Assembly (NCBI GenBank): GCA_016840165.1
Contig: JAEOSU010000070.1
Coordinates: 1-64,000, forward strand
Direction: 5' to 3'
Source: Promethearchaeota archaeon
GTDB lineage: Archaea; Asgardarchaeota; Lokiarchaeia; Sigyniarchaeales; SOKP01
Length of the DNA: 64,000 bases
Both the position numbers and the translations under genes were made by a program. Position 1 is the first letter of the stretch, and the number at the start of each line of letters is the position of its first letter. Below the pieces are notes generated by a model. The model was not told the DNA's origin, did not search any database, and saw only the letters and a list, made by a program, of their open reading frames with translations. Shown here piece after piece: positions 45,913 through 53,991 of this stretch.

Positions 45913-46716
45913 TTATTGAAAATATTGAGTATAGCGTTCTTTAGGTTCTTGGGGTAATTGTTGCTGTCTCTGATATTGCTGAGCTTTTTCAGCCAACTCT
46001 AACATCTTAGCTTTAATCTCCTTCCCTTCTTCTATGAGCTTAGAAGTTTCTATATTTAAACTATAAATTTGATTCAATACTTCAATAATAGAAGCAGCAC
46101 CTTCCGGGGTAGGGATCTCTAATACCGGAGTAAATAGGGCATAAGCTCTTAGCTTATTAGTTAGAGCTTCATTAAGGATTGTAGCTTCAGGGCCAACAAT
46201 AATTCCCTTGTCTACTTTTTCCAAACCGTATTGCTCCAATCTGCCCATCACTTCCTCTTCAGCAGCATAATAGACAGGATAATCATCAATAATCCCTCTT
46301 TGGGGGATTCCCTGAAAAATTAAGACCTCTTTAGCTTTCACATCTTCTGATAATAACCAATTAGTTATTGTTTTGCTTAGATCATTATATGCCGTGGAAA
46401 CTTGAAATGGAACTTCTACAATTCCCACTATTAGATTATGCTGAGGAGAGTAATATAATCTGAATGGATGCTTTAAGACTCCCTGATAAAAAACAGAAAT
46501 TGGAGGAAGATATTCAGAGGTCACGAACCCAATTTCTTTAATATCTGGGATCTGTTCAATTAAAGCATTAGCTACGATAGGTCCGATTAATCCCACACCA
46601 GCAAATCCTAGTATCATAGTGGCTCCCTCCTTTATTTCAGTTTGTAAATCTTCGATGATCAGAGTGCTTCTTTTACCCTTTTCGCAAATATATTCCTTTT
46701 TAACCATAATCAACAC
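45913..46716 (-). CDS. PAC2-family protein (proteasome-assembly-chaperone-like)
   Basis: A 267-residue protein of the PAC2 family, shared by archaeal proteins and the eukaryotic proteasome assembly chaperones PAC1 and PAC2. Diagnostic segments are MILGFAGVGLIGPIVANALI (about 34-53) and FQGIPQRGI. A Gln-rich helical tail follows (KAQQYQRQQQLPQEPKERYT). The C-terminus (TQYFQ) lacks the hydrophobic-Tyr-X motif that docks on the proteasome. An internal Met at residue 4 is an alternative start. Proteasome assembly is the usual suggestion; no proteasome gene is nearby. It is divergent from sufC across about 205 bases. Confidence 0.82.
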   Translation of the reverse strand: MLIMVKKEYICEKGKRSTLIIEDLQTEIKEGATMILGFAGVGLIGPIVANALIEQIPDIKEIGFVTSEYLPPISVFYQGVLKHPFRLYYSPQHNLIVGIVEVPFQVSTAYNDLSKTITNWLLSEDVKAKEVLIFQGIPQRGIIDDYPVYYAAEEEVMGRLEQYGLEKVDKGIIVGPEATILNEALTNKLRAYALFTPVLEIPTPEGAASIIEVLNQIYSLNIETSKLIEEGKEIKAKMLELAEKAQQYQRQQQLPQEPKERYTQYFQ

Positions 46717-46880
46717 ATGTAATTAAATGAATTTTAGGATATCTATTTGATATAGATAAAAATTATTTTATTACTATACTTAGTGAATAATTCGCTATAA
46801 AATTTGATCTCTTATAAATATTCAATTTTATAACAGATATTAATAAAAATGATAAAATAAACTATTAAAAAATCAAAGAA

Positions 46881-46890
46881 TTATAAATAA
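46881..46890 (+). promoter_or_regulatory. candidate TATA box for the sufC operon
   Basis: TTATAAATAA lies 33-42 bases upstream of the ATG at 46923, in the 205-base gap between divergent genes. A Shine-Dalgarno AGGTGA at 46914-46919 lies four bases before the ATG, supporting that start. Confidence 0.4.
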
Positions 46891-46922
46891 TAGAATTATT
46901 CAATTATTTTAATAGGTGAAAA

Positions 46923-47720
46923 ATGCTTCTAGAACTTAGGAATGTAACTATTCCCACTGAAGACAAAAAATGTGTTATTGTAAACAATATTTCTTTCGGT
47001 ATTAAAGAAAAATCTATTCACGCTATAATTGGTCCAAATGGGTCAGGTAAAAGTACACTTGCTTACACCATTATGGGCTTAGAAAATTATAAGATAAGCC
47101 AAGGACAGATTTTGTTTGATGGGAAAGATATTTCTGATATGAATATCACCGAAAGGGCTAAATTAGGGATTACCTTAGCCTGGCAAGAACCTGCAAGAAT
47201 AGATGGTCTATCGGTATTGAAATATATTTCTTTAGGAATGAAAGATAAGTTAAATCTTGTAAAACAGGTAAGTGAAACTTTAAAAATTGTCAATTTAGAA
47301 CCAGAAAGATATATTAATCGAAAGATAGATGAATCCCTAAGTGGTGGTGAACGAAAACGTATAGAACTTGCTGCCGCAATCGCCATGAAACCACGATTAA
47401 TCATCCTTGATGAGCCAAGTGCTGGTTTGGACTTTATCGTTATCGAAGATTTTATGAATATCTTTGCGAAAATAAAAAAATTGGATATGACTGTACTTCT
47501 AATAACTCATCGTGAAGATGTGGGATTGGTAGCAGAATATGGTACTCTTCTTTGGCGAGGTGATCACATTATAACTGATGAATTTCCTAAAGTAATGCTT
47601 AGATATTGTGCTAAAGCAGGACTTCGAGAATTTTGTAAAAGAACTCTATATAAGAATGGTGCTGCTTGTTTTGACGAGGATTATATTGAAAGAATTTTTC
47701 GGGAGGAAAGTACATCATGA
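46923..47720 (+). CDS. sufC: SufC-type ABC ATPase of a minimal SUF system
   Basis: A 265-residue ABC ATPase without membrane spans. Walker A is GPNGSGKST, the Q-loop region is AWQEPARIDGL, the signature is LSGGERKRIELA, and Walker B is LIILDEPSAGLDF, all typical of SufC. The stop overlaps the start of the following sufB-like gene by four bases. With a short SufB it would form the two-component SUF-like minimal system described in archaea (SmsC/SmsB), which assembles Fe-S clusters. AGGTGA precedes the ATG at close spacing. Confidence 0.92.
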   Translation: MLLELRNVTIPTEDKKCVIVNNISFGIKEKSIHAIIGPNGSGKSTLAYTIMGLENYKISQGQILFDGKDISDMNITERAKLGITLAWQEPARIDGLSVLKYISLGMKDKLNLVKQVSETLKIVNLEPERYINRKIDESLSGGERKRIELAAAIAMKPRLIILDEPSAGLDFIVIEDFMNIFAKIKKLDMTVLLITHREDVGLVAEYGTLLWRGDHIITDEFPKVMLRYCAKAGLREFCKRTLYKNGAACFDEDYIERIFREESTS

Positions 47721-48679
47721 GTAAAACTGAATATCCTGAAGAAATCTTACAAAGTCTTGAAGATTATAACATTGATATTCGAGATTTCATGCCAGGTCAT
47801 GGAAAAGGTGCCAAATTACTACTTAATTTCAACAAAATTTCCGGAATAGAACAAGTTGAGGGAATAATCTTACAAGGAAAGGAAATTCCAAATGGAATTA
47901 TTGCTGATGTTATAATCAAAAAGGGAACTAAACATGAGGAACCAATACATCTTTGTTTTGGTGTAAATAAAGAGTCGGGAATCCAAGAGATTTTTCCAAG
48001 AATTATCGCTGAAGATAATACCGATGTTAAAATTCAAGCACATTGTAGTTTTCCAAATGCAGATGGATTGATTCACAAAATGTTCGGTCATTTCTATGTA
48101 GGAAATAATTGTAATTTCGAATATAGCGAGACTCATTATCATGGAGAGAAGAGTGGAGCATTAGTTGCTCCAGTAGGTTATATGTATATCGGTGAGAATA
48201 GCGTTTTTGTTAATAATTTTAATTTGACGAAAGGTACTCCAGGTCAGGTAAAAATTCTAATTGATATCTATGCTATGAAAAACAGTGTGATAAAGTCAAA
48301 TATTAGAGCGTTCGGAAAAAATAAACATGATTCAATACGAATTCGAGATTCTGTATTCCTTGAAGGTGAAAGGGCAAGAAGCATTATAAAAATGAAAGCT
48401 GCAGCACGAGATGGTGGTGAAGTCTTGATGTATGGTGTAACAGAAGGAAATGCACCATATACAAATGGACATGTGGAGTGCAGCGAAATTGTTTTGGGGC
48501 AAGGTTCGATCTGTAGGGCACGTCCATTTATTAGAGCTACAGATCCCACATCAAGTGTTTCCCATGAAGCTTCTTTAGGAAGATTCCCTCAAAAATGGTT
48601 GAATGAGTTACAAGCAAAAGGTTTGACCGAAGAAGAGGCCACCGATATCTTAATCCAAGCAATGTTAGGTGAAGAGTAA
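47717..48679 (+). CDS. sufB: SufB/SufD-type scaffold, short archaeal form
   Basis: A 320-residue beta-helix scaffold, shorter than bacterial SufB (usually about 470). The C-terminal signature TSSVSHEASLGRFPQKWLNEL and the beta-helix stretch GGEVLMYGVTEGNAPYTNGHVECSE (shown in part) are present, as are Cys and His residues in AHCSF and ETHYHG. It overlaps sufC by four bases, implying translational coupling. It would hold the nascent Fe-S cluster with SufC. The lack of SufD, SufS and SufU next door is normal for the minimal system; the cysteine desulfurase at 43439 could serve it. Confidence 0.9.
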   Translation: MSKTEYPEEILQSLEDYNIDIRDFMPGHGKGAKLLLNFNKISGIEQVEGIILQGKEIPNGIIADVIIKKGTKHEEPIHLCFGVNKESGIQEIFPRIIAEDNTDVKIQAHCSFPNADGLIHKMFGHFYVGNNCNFEYSETHYHGEKSGALVAPVGYMYIGENSVFVNNFNLTKGTPGQVKILIDIYAMKNSVIKSNIRAFGKNKHDSIRIRDSVFLEGERARSIIKMKAAARDGGEVLMYGVTEGNAPYTNGHVECSEIVLGQGSICRARPFIRATDPTSSVSHEASLGRFPQKWLNELQAKGLTEEEATDILIQAMLGEE

Positions 48680-48720
48680 TAATTAATTAAATTTTGATTA
48701 ATATTAAAAAAAAGGTTTGA

Positions 48721-49242
48721 ATGATGGCAAAAAAAAATATAAAATTAGGGGATAAAGCCCCATTGTTTAAAAAAGATTCATTTAATGCAGGAGTCATTGA
48801 TTTAGGAAAATTGATAGGGGAAAAGAAAATAATACTAATTTTCTCCCGATATTTTGGTTGCCCTATATGTCAACTTGATTTTAACATACTTCTTGAAAAT
48901 CTCCAGGAGATTTACGAAAAGGGGGCAAAACTCTTATATATTACTCAATCGGGTGATAAAGTAGCAAATGAATATATCAAGAAATATCAAATTGATTTTC
49001 CTGTTATATCCTCTATAAAAGAGGATTTATATGCTGAGTACGGCTTAGGGATGATGAGTGTACGTACTTTTTCCAAAGTTCGCGGAAAATTAAAAGAAGC
49101 TAAATCACAAGGAATAGAACATGGTGATTATGAAGGATGGGAAAAACAAGAACCAGGGCAGTTTGTAATAGATGAGAAAGGTACAATTATCCATGCACAA
49201 ACAGGATGGTTATACCTTCCAGGAATATTTGAAGTATTATAA
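48721..49242 (+). CDS. peroxiredoxin-like (AhpC/TSA family) protein
   Basis: A 173-residue thioredoxin-fold protein. It begins KLGDKAPLFKKDSF, has the active-site segment IFSRYFGCPICQLDF with a CxxC pair (CPIC), and ends with the FVIDEKGTIIHAQTGWLY strand of the AhpC/TSA family. The CPIC arrangement is closer to peroxiredoxin-like 2 proteins than to typical 2-Cys peroxiredoxins. It sits 41 bases after sufB and 35 before a regulator, which suggests a role in protection during Fe-S assembly; that link is inference. Two adjacent Met codons open the frame. Confidence 0.82.
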   Translation: MMAKKNIKLGDKAPLFKKDSFNAGVIDLGKLIGEKKIILIFSRYFGCPICQLDFNILLENLQEIYEKGAKLLYITQSGDKVANEYIKKYQIDFPVISSIKEDLYAEYGLGMMSVRTFSKVRGKLKEAKSQGIEHGDYEGWEKQEPGQFVIDEKGTIIHAQTGWLYLPGIFEVL

Positions 49243-49277
49243 ATAAAAATATTAAAGATTGATAGGAGCAATAAGAA

Positions 49278-49922
49278 ATGAGGGAGAACACAAAATATCA
49301 TGGTCATCTTTTTAATGGAAAAAGAGTTATTGATGAGATTCAGCCTTGGTTCGACTTTGGAACAGGAAAACCTTGGGATGATGCAGATATTCCTTGGGTT
49401 TTAGATAATAAAGTCCGTAGAGAGATTTTAATTATTCTTGCGAGTGGTCCTAAAAGCTTAAAAGAAATTCATGAAAAAACAAACTTTTCACCAAAACCAT
49501 TACTCATAGATACAGATCAATATACACCAACAGTACAGTATCAATGGAGTGAAGAAACAATTCAAAATCATTTGATGAATCTCGAATGGTATAAATTAAT
49601 AAAATCTGTTGATGATAAGTATGAATTAACGTTTCCAATTTTCAAATATCAAGATAGTAATCAATTAGATCAATATGCTCTTAAGTTCGCTGATTACTGG
49701 ATAAAAATTGTTTTAGATATGAAAAACGAATTCCAAAAATTTTATACCAACTTTGATCAACAACCAGAATTATTAGAGATTATTATTGATAAAGCTGTTA
49801 ATAAGCTTTATGAACTTTTGAAAGAACAAAAGATGCTTCCTAATGAATCTAATTTAAAAGCGTTATGGGCAGAACAAATTAGAGCTATCAAATTTGAAGA
49901 TTGGGTAAAAAAAGCGTTTTAA
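49278..49922 (+). CDS. winged-helix transcriptional regulator
   Basis: A 214-residue protein with an N-terminal winged-helix domain at about residues 36-110: DNKVRREILIILASGPKSLK is helix 1 and the turn, EIHEKTNFS the second helix, and EETIQNHLMNLEWYKLIKSV the recognition helix, followed by a wing. The remainder is helical with acidic stretches. The recognisable layout resembles ArsR-like archaeal regulators; no metal-binding Cys pair is visible. A position at the end of the sufC-sufB-peroxiredoxin run makes it a candidate regulator of that run. Confidence 0.75.
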   Translation: MRENTKYHGHLFNGKRVIDEIQPWFDFGTGKPWDDADIPWVLDNKVRREILIILASGPKSLKEIHEKTNFSPKPLLIDTDQYTPTVQYQWSEETIQNHLMNLEWYKLIKSVDDKYELTFPIFKYQDSNQLDQYALKFADYWIKIVLDMKNEFQKFYTNFDQQPELLEIIIDKAVNKLYELLKEQKMLPNESNLKALWAEQIRAIKFEDWVKKAF

Positions 49923-50098
49923 AATTAAGTTTAATATAGAATTTTTTACATTTTCCTCTAATATTACCTGCATATCACTTAATTTCAAAAGAGAAACTCT
50001 TATGTTCTTATTATATATATGTGGATATTTCTCTACTATTATACACATATCCGCTTGTAGATTGAAGATTTCAAATAGTACTTAGGTATGAAATTATC

Positions 50099-50362
50099 AT
50101 GATAAGTTCTGATCTAAATGAATCGGAGTCAATTTTAAACTTAAAAGACTTATTTTATGAAATTGATGTTTCGGCAGAGATAAAGCAAAAGATTGAGAAT
50201 ATTCCAAGAAATTCAATTAACGAAAACATGAAATTGCTGCAGCAAATTCAATCAATCCTCCAAAAATGCGCCCATTTAACAGAAAAGCAAAAACTCTTAT
50301 ATTGTGAAAGCCAAAGATATTTTATGAAACTCTATCTACGTGATGTAAATCGTCAAAAATAA
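50099..50362 (+). CDS. small helical hypothetical protein (87 aa)
   Basis: An 87-residue protein, mainly helical and charged (KLLQQIQSILQKCAHLTEK), with two Cys and no known motif. The ATG is isolated by about 175 bases from the regulator gene on the same strand, and it converges with the VWA gene with about 48 bases between stops. No clear ribosome-binding site is seen. I do not recognise it. Confidence 0.5.
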   Translation: MISSDLNESESILNLKDLFYEIDVSAEIKQKIENIPRNSINENMKLLQQIQSILQKCAHLTEKQKLLYCESQRYFMKLYLRDVNRQK

Positions 50363-50410
50363 TTGTATTTTCTTCAATATTTCCTTTCTCTTTAAGTAAA
50401 AAACACTTTC

Positions 50411-52144
50411 TTATTGGTAGCGATTAATGATTTCCTTGATGACTAAAGCAATCAAATCTTTAGATTTTTTAATAGGATAAAAACTCATTTTCGTGAGTAA
50501 ATCTTTAAATTTGGCTTTAGGAATTTCAGAAGAACCAATGAAAAATCCTACAACATGGTGTCCTTGTTCTAATAATTTTAAAAATGTTTTTTTTGATGAA
50601 TTCCAGTTATATATTCCAAAATCTGTAATAATAAAGACTAAAACCTTCTGATTTGCTTTCTGACACTGTTTAGATATCTCATTAAGTGGCAACTGTGTTC
50701 CCCCTCCTTGATATCGCAATAAAATTTTTTCAGCATCTTTATAATTTGTGGTCCAATCACAAATATCGGCTTTATTAGAGAAATTAATTACACTAAATTT
50801 TATAGCTTTTTTAGCAACATAATGAAGAGCAGCAAAAGCAGCGATTAGTGCTGTATGATACGTTCCTTTCGGATGTTTAGATTTATAATTCCAATTCATA
50901 GAACCAGAAGAATCAAGTACAATTAGCAAATCCGGGATATCTTTTTCTCTCAAGCGGACTCCGCTTTCTCTTTTAATCCATTTCCTTGTGGTTATATTAG
51001 GAATAATGATAGGACTATTTAATAAGCTTTGAGTTATATCTAATGAGTCTATAGGATCCCCTAATCGCCAGGTTTCAGGGTAAATAGGCAACTCATCACC
51101 TTTTTGTTCTTCATAGATCTCAATTTCAATGAGATTTTTTGCTTGGCCTCGGTACCAAGTAGCTAAAGGATCTAAATTTAGAAGGATTCCTGCTTGATTT
51201 GCGGGGGCTCCGAATTCTGAATATGGAATCTCTTTTGCAAATTCCTCGGCTTTTTGTATCAGTTCATCTTCATTTTCGAATTTTAATTTATCAATATTCC
51301 TACTTTCAAGTGGATTGTCCATTATTTCAATAACATCTTCAGGTATATCTATTTCTAATCGTTCTTTTCCTGGGTGTTTTTTCCTAACAAAATGGTTCTT
51401 TTTCTTGAAGGTTTTACCCACTAAATTAAAATTTTCTACAATTAATGGTTTTAACAGTAAAGCAAGTTTAGATACCTTCTTTTCCCATAAAGATTCATCC
51501 TCGAATTTGGTGTTAATAATTTTTTCTGCTTTTTCCGCAAGTGAATTTAAGTTCTTAACAACTTGAGATTTAGCATCTATTATTCTAATACTTAGTAGCC
51601 TTTCATAAACTTGAAATAAAAAGAGAGAAAAAGTGCTTATATGGTTATCATTAGCGTCTAAAATATGTTTATAGGTTGTTTTTAATTCCCATGATATGAG
51701 TTGAGGATATCTTATATGTAATTTTTTATCAATAATCAAATCGGCAAATATATTAACTACTATTGGCGCAAAAACTTCATTAACGTGCTTCATTGCAGCA
51801 TTTAATAATTTTGCATTAATTAAACCATCATAGGGAATAATCTGATAATGCGATACCTCATGAAGAGTTATGGCATGAAAATAATTAATGTAATCATGAT
51901 TATCTGTAAATAAAGGTGAGTTTGCTAGATTCATAGTAATTTGCCATTTATGGGCGGGATCAATATAAAATCCTTCTTTATTGGAATATTCAAAGACATA
52001 ATTAGGTTCACTTAAAGGGGGATAATAAAGATCTCTCATCGTTTTATTCCATGCTTCTTGAGCAAATTGGAGGAGTCTTTTTTCTTTTATAGTTAATTTT
52101 AGTTCCTTTTTTTTTATAGAATCTGACTTCTTTATTTCTGACAT
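50411..52144 (-). CDS. HExxH metallopeptidase-like domain fused to a VWA domain
   Basis: A 577-residue protein. The N-terminal half contains the zinc-protease-like motif H95-E96-V97-S98-H99 in HAITLHEVSHYQI; this half resembles the DUF2201 N-terminal domain of COG3864 proteins. The C-terminal half (about 400-577) is a VWA domain with MIDAS start LIVLDSSGSMNW (D411, S413, S415). It begins 18 bases after the MoxR-type ATPase gene on the same strand, a typical AAA+/VWA operon pair. Expected action is ATPase-driven remodelling or maturation of a partner; whether the HExxH domain cleaves peptides is unknown. Confidence 0.82.
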   Translation of the reverse strand: MSEIKKSDSIKKKELKLTIKEKRLLQFAQEAWNKTMRDLYYPPLSEPNYVFEYSNKEGFYIDPAHKWQITMNLANSPLFTDNHDYINYFHAITLHEVSHYQIIPYDGLINAKLLNAAMKHVNEVFAPIVVNIFADLIIDKKLHIRYPQLISWELKTTYKHILDANDNHISTFSLFLFQVYERLLSIRIIDAKSQVVKNLNSLAEKAEKIINTKFEDESLWEKKVSKLALLLKPLIVENFNLVGKTFKKKNHFVRKKHPGKERLEIDIPEDVIEIMDNPLESRNIDKLKFENEDELIQKAEEFAKEIPYSEFGAPANQAGILLNLDPLATWYRGQAKNLIEIEIYEEQKGDELPIYPETWRLGDPIDSLDITQSLLNSPIIIPNITTRKWIKRESGVRLREKDIPDLLIVLDSSGSMNWNYKSKHPKGTYHTALIAAFAALHYVAKKAIKFSVINFSNKADICDWTTNYKDAEKILLRYQGGGTQLPLNEISKQCQKANQKVLVFIITDFGIYNWNSSKKTFLKLLEQGHHVVGFFIGSSEIPKAKFKDLLTKMSFYPIKKSKDLIALVIKEIINRYQ

Positions 52145-52162
52145 ATTATAAGTTTAATTAAT

Positions 52163-53887
52163 TCACTCTTTTTGGATGTATTCTAAACTTTCTAAAAGTG
52201 AGCGTAATTTCAAGGCATCTGCACCACCAGAAACCTGAATATTTACTATTGAATCGTCTTTAATTCCAGTTACATTCGTCTCAATTAAAATTTGTTCTGC
52301 TCGAATCTGTTTTGTTTGCCTTTTGCTAAATGCTTGTTTTAATGGTTGATCTAAGTTAGGAAATTCAGCTGCAATTTCTACCCAAACTTCTTTGTGATAG
52401 GAATACTTAAAGGTGAAATCAGAAACCGTTTGTTTATAAAGCTCTTGGTCGCACCAATTAATCAAGTAAGCGCGGTTTGGAAATTCGAGATCATCAATTA
52501 AGTTACTCCTAATTTCGGATAAGCTTTCTATATCTCCACTCTTTACAGATTTATCTATTTTTTCAGCTAATTTAGCATATTTCTTTATTTTTAGCGACTT
52601 ACTGAAAGGCAGTAAGTCATAATTTACAATTAAATCATTTTTTGCATATTCATTTAATATCTCTAAATCTTTATCTTCTGAAGCTCCATCGCGAAAGCGA
52701 GTGGCAATTTCATAACAAGGAATGCGATTTACAAATCGTTTATTAATCATATCAATGATATGATGAGTAAAATCATACTTATTACCCCAGAATGGTGCTT
52801 TTTCCAATTCTCGGGATGAATAATTAACACGATGAGAAATAACATATGGTGCAATAGAATTTACGATATTTATGTCAACTTCATTGAGATTCAGCAGCCA
52901 TGCTAATGCTTTTGAATATCTCAGAAGGTCTTTAGCTACGCGTACACTTAAAATCGAATCAATTTTATTACACACACTTTGATTTGTGTTATAGTGACAA
53001 CCAGAACATAGACCAGAACTTGGTTTAAGATTTTCGGAGTTACCTTTATCTACTCGGGCACACAATGTGAATTCTCGAATTATCGCATGAATGTAATTAT
53101 TTACTTCAGATTTAAATCTCATTCGGTTTACGTAATACCAAATTTCCATTAATGCATCAATACTTAGAATTTCAGGGACTTCAATTAATTCATCATATCC
53201 GGAATATTTTTCATCTTTACCCCTAAGGATGAGAGATAAATCATTACTACTAGGCATTGAGATGGGAACTGAGATTCCGAATCGATCAAGAAAGGGTTGA
53301 GACAATTCAAAGGTCCCTACATCTTGAGGATTTATAGTAGAGTAAAGCGTATATTTTTCGATTGTAGCAACTGCATCATAATATTTTACTTTTCCTTCTG
53401 CCAATAAAGATAAGAGGATGTCCTGAGAGTAAGGTGTTAAACGATTTACCTCATCAATTATCTTCCAAAAACCCGTAACAAATTGCCTCCAGACTACTTC
53501 TTCTATACCATCTTTCATTAATTTTCCTAACTTTAAAGTACCAGTTAGCTTTTCTTCTGTAAGTTGGGGGTGCCCCCGAACTATTGAGTTTTCAATTTCA
53601 TCTAATCGCATACCAGTAAACATGCGACCTAATAACTTCACTAGAGTTGTTTTACCTCCTCCATGCCCCCCGACTAAAAGCATAGCTGAATTTGGAACTA
53701 GAGCGTTTAACACACATAAGGATAAGATTTCTGGTAATACTTTTTTGTTAGTTTTATTTTTCTTGTCATCATAATACTTAATTTCCAAGTTTTTCGAATG
53801 GACGAATAATTGATTTGCTTGAATAAGATTTAAAGTATTCCATACTTTTTTCCTTAATAACTCTTCCTCTCCTAGAGTCTTTATCAT
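52163..53887 (-). CDS. MoxR-family AAA+ ATPase with a cysteine cluster
   Basis: A 574-residue AAA+ protein. Walker A is GGHGGGKTT (73-81), Walker B WKIIDEVNR (D145-E146), and the sensor region YSTINPQDVGTFELSQPFLDRFG fits the MoxR group. An additional segment in the C-terminal half contains a four-Cys cluster (ARVDKGN ... SGLCSGCHYNTNQSVCNK, with another Cys before it) that could bind zinc or an Fe-S cluster. Pairing with the HExxH/VWA protein 18 bases downstream is the usual MoxR-VWA arrangement. Target unknown. Longer than typical MoxR proteins. Confidence 0.85.
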   Translation of the reverse strand: MIKTLGEEELLRKKVWNTLNLIQANQLFVHSKNLEIKYYDDKKNKTNKKVLPEILSLCVLNALVPNSAMLLVGGHGGGKTTLVKLLGRMFTGMRLDEIENSIVRGHPQLTEEKLTGTLKLGKLMKDGIEEVVWRQFVTGFWKIIDEVNRLTPYSQDILLSLLAEGKVKYYDAVATIEKYTLYSTINPQDVGTFELSQPFLDRFGISVPISMPSSNDLSLILRGKDEKYSGYDELIEVPEILSIDALMEIWYYVNRMRFKSEVNNYIHAIIREFTLCARVDKGNSENLKPSSGLCSGCHYNTNQSVCNKIDSILSVRVAKDLLRYSKALAWLLNLNEVDINIVNSIAPYVISHRVNYSSRELEKAPFWGNKYDFTHHIIDMINKRFVNRIPCYEIATRFRDGASEDKDLEILNEYAKNDLIVNYDLLPFSKSLKIKKYAKLAEKIDKSVKSGDIESLSEIRSNLIDDLEFPNRAYLINWCDQELYKQTVSDFTFKYSYHKEVWVEIAAEFPNLDQPLKQAFSKRQTKQIRAEQILIETNVTGIKDDSIVNIQVSGGADALKLRSLLESLEYIQKE

Positions 53888-53991
53888 AACGATTCACTTT
53901 CAAAGATTTGTTTTATTATTTAAATTATACTATAATTCTATTTATACGATAGTATTACATCATTAATCGAGGGAGTAATTAAAATTAGTAG

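Noticed and set aside
45913-46716. C-terminal hydrophobic-Tyr-X proteasome docking motif in the PAC2 protein
   Set aside because: The chain ends TQYFQ, so the penultimate residue is Phe rather than Tyr and the motif is not met.
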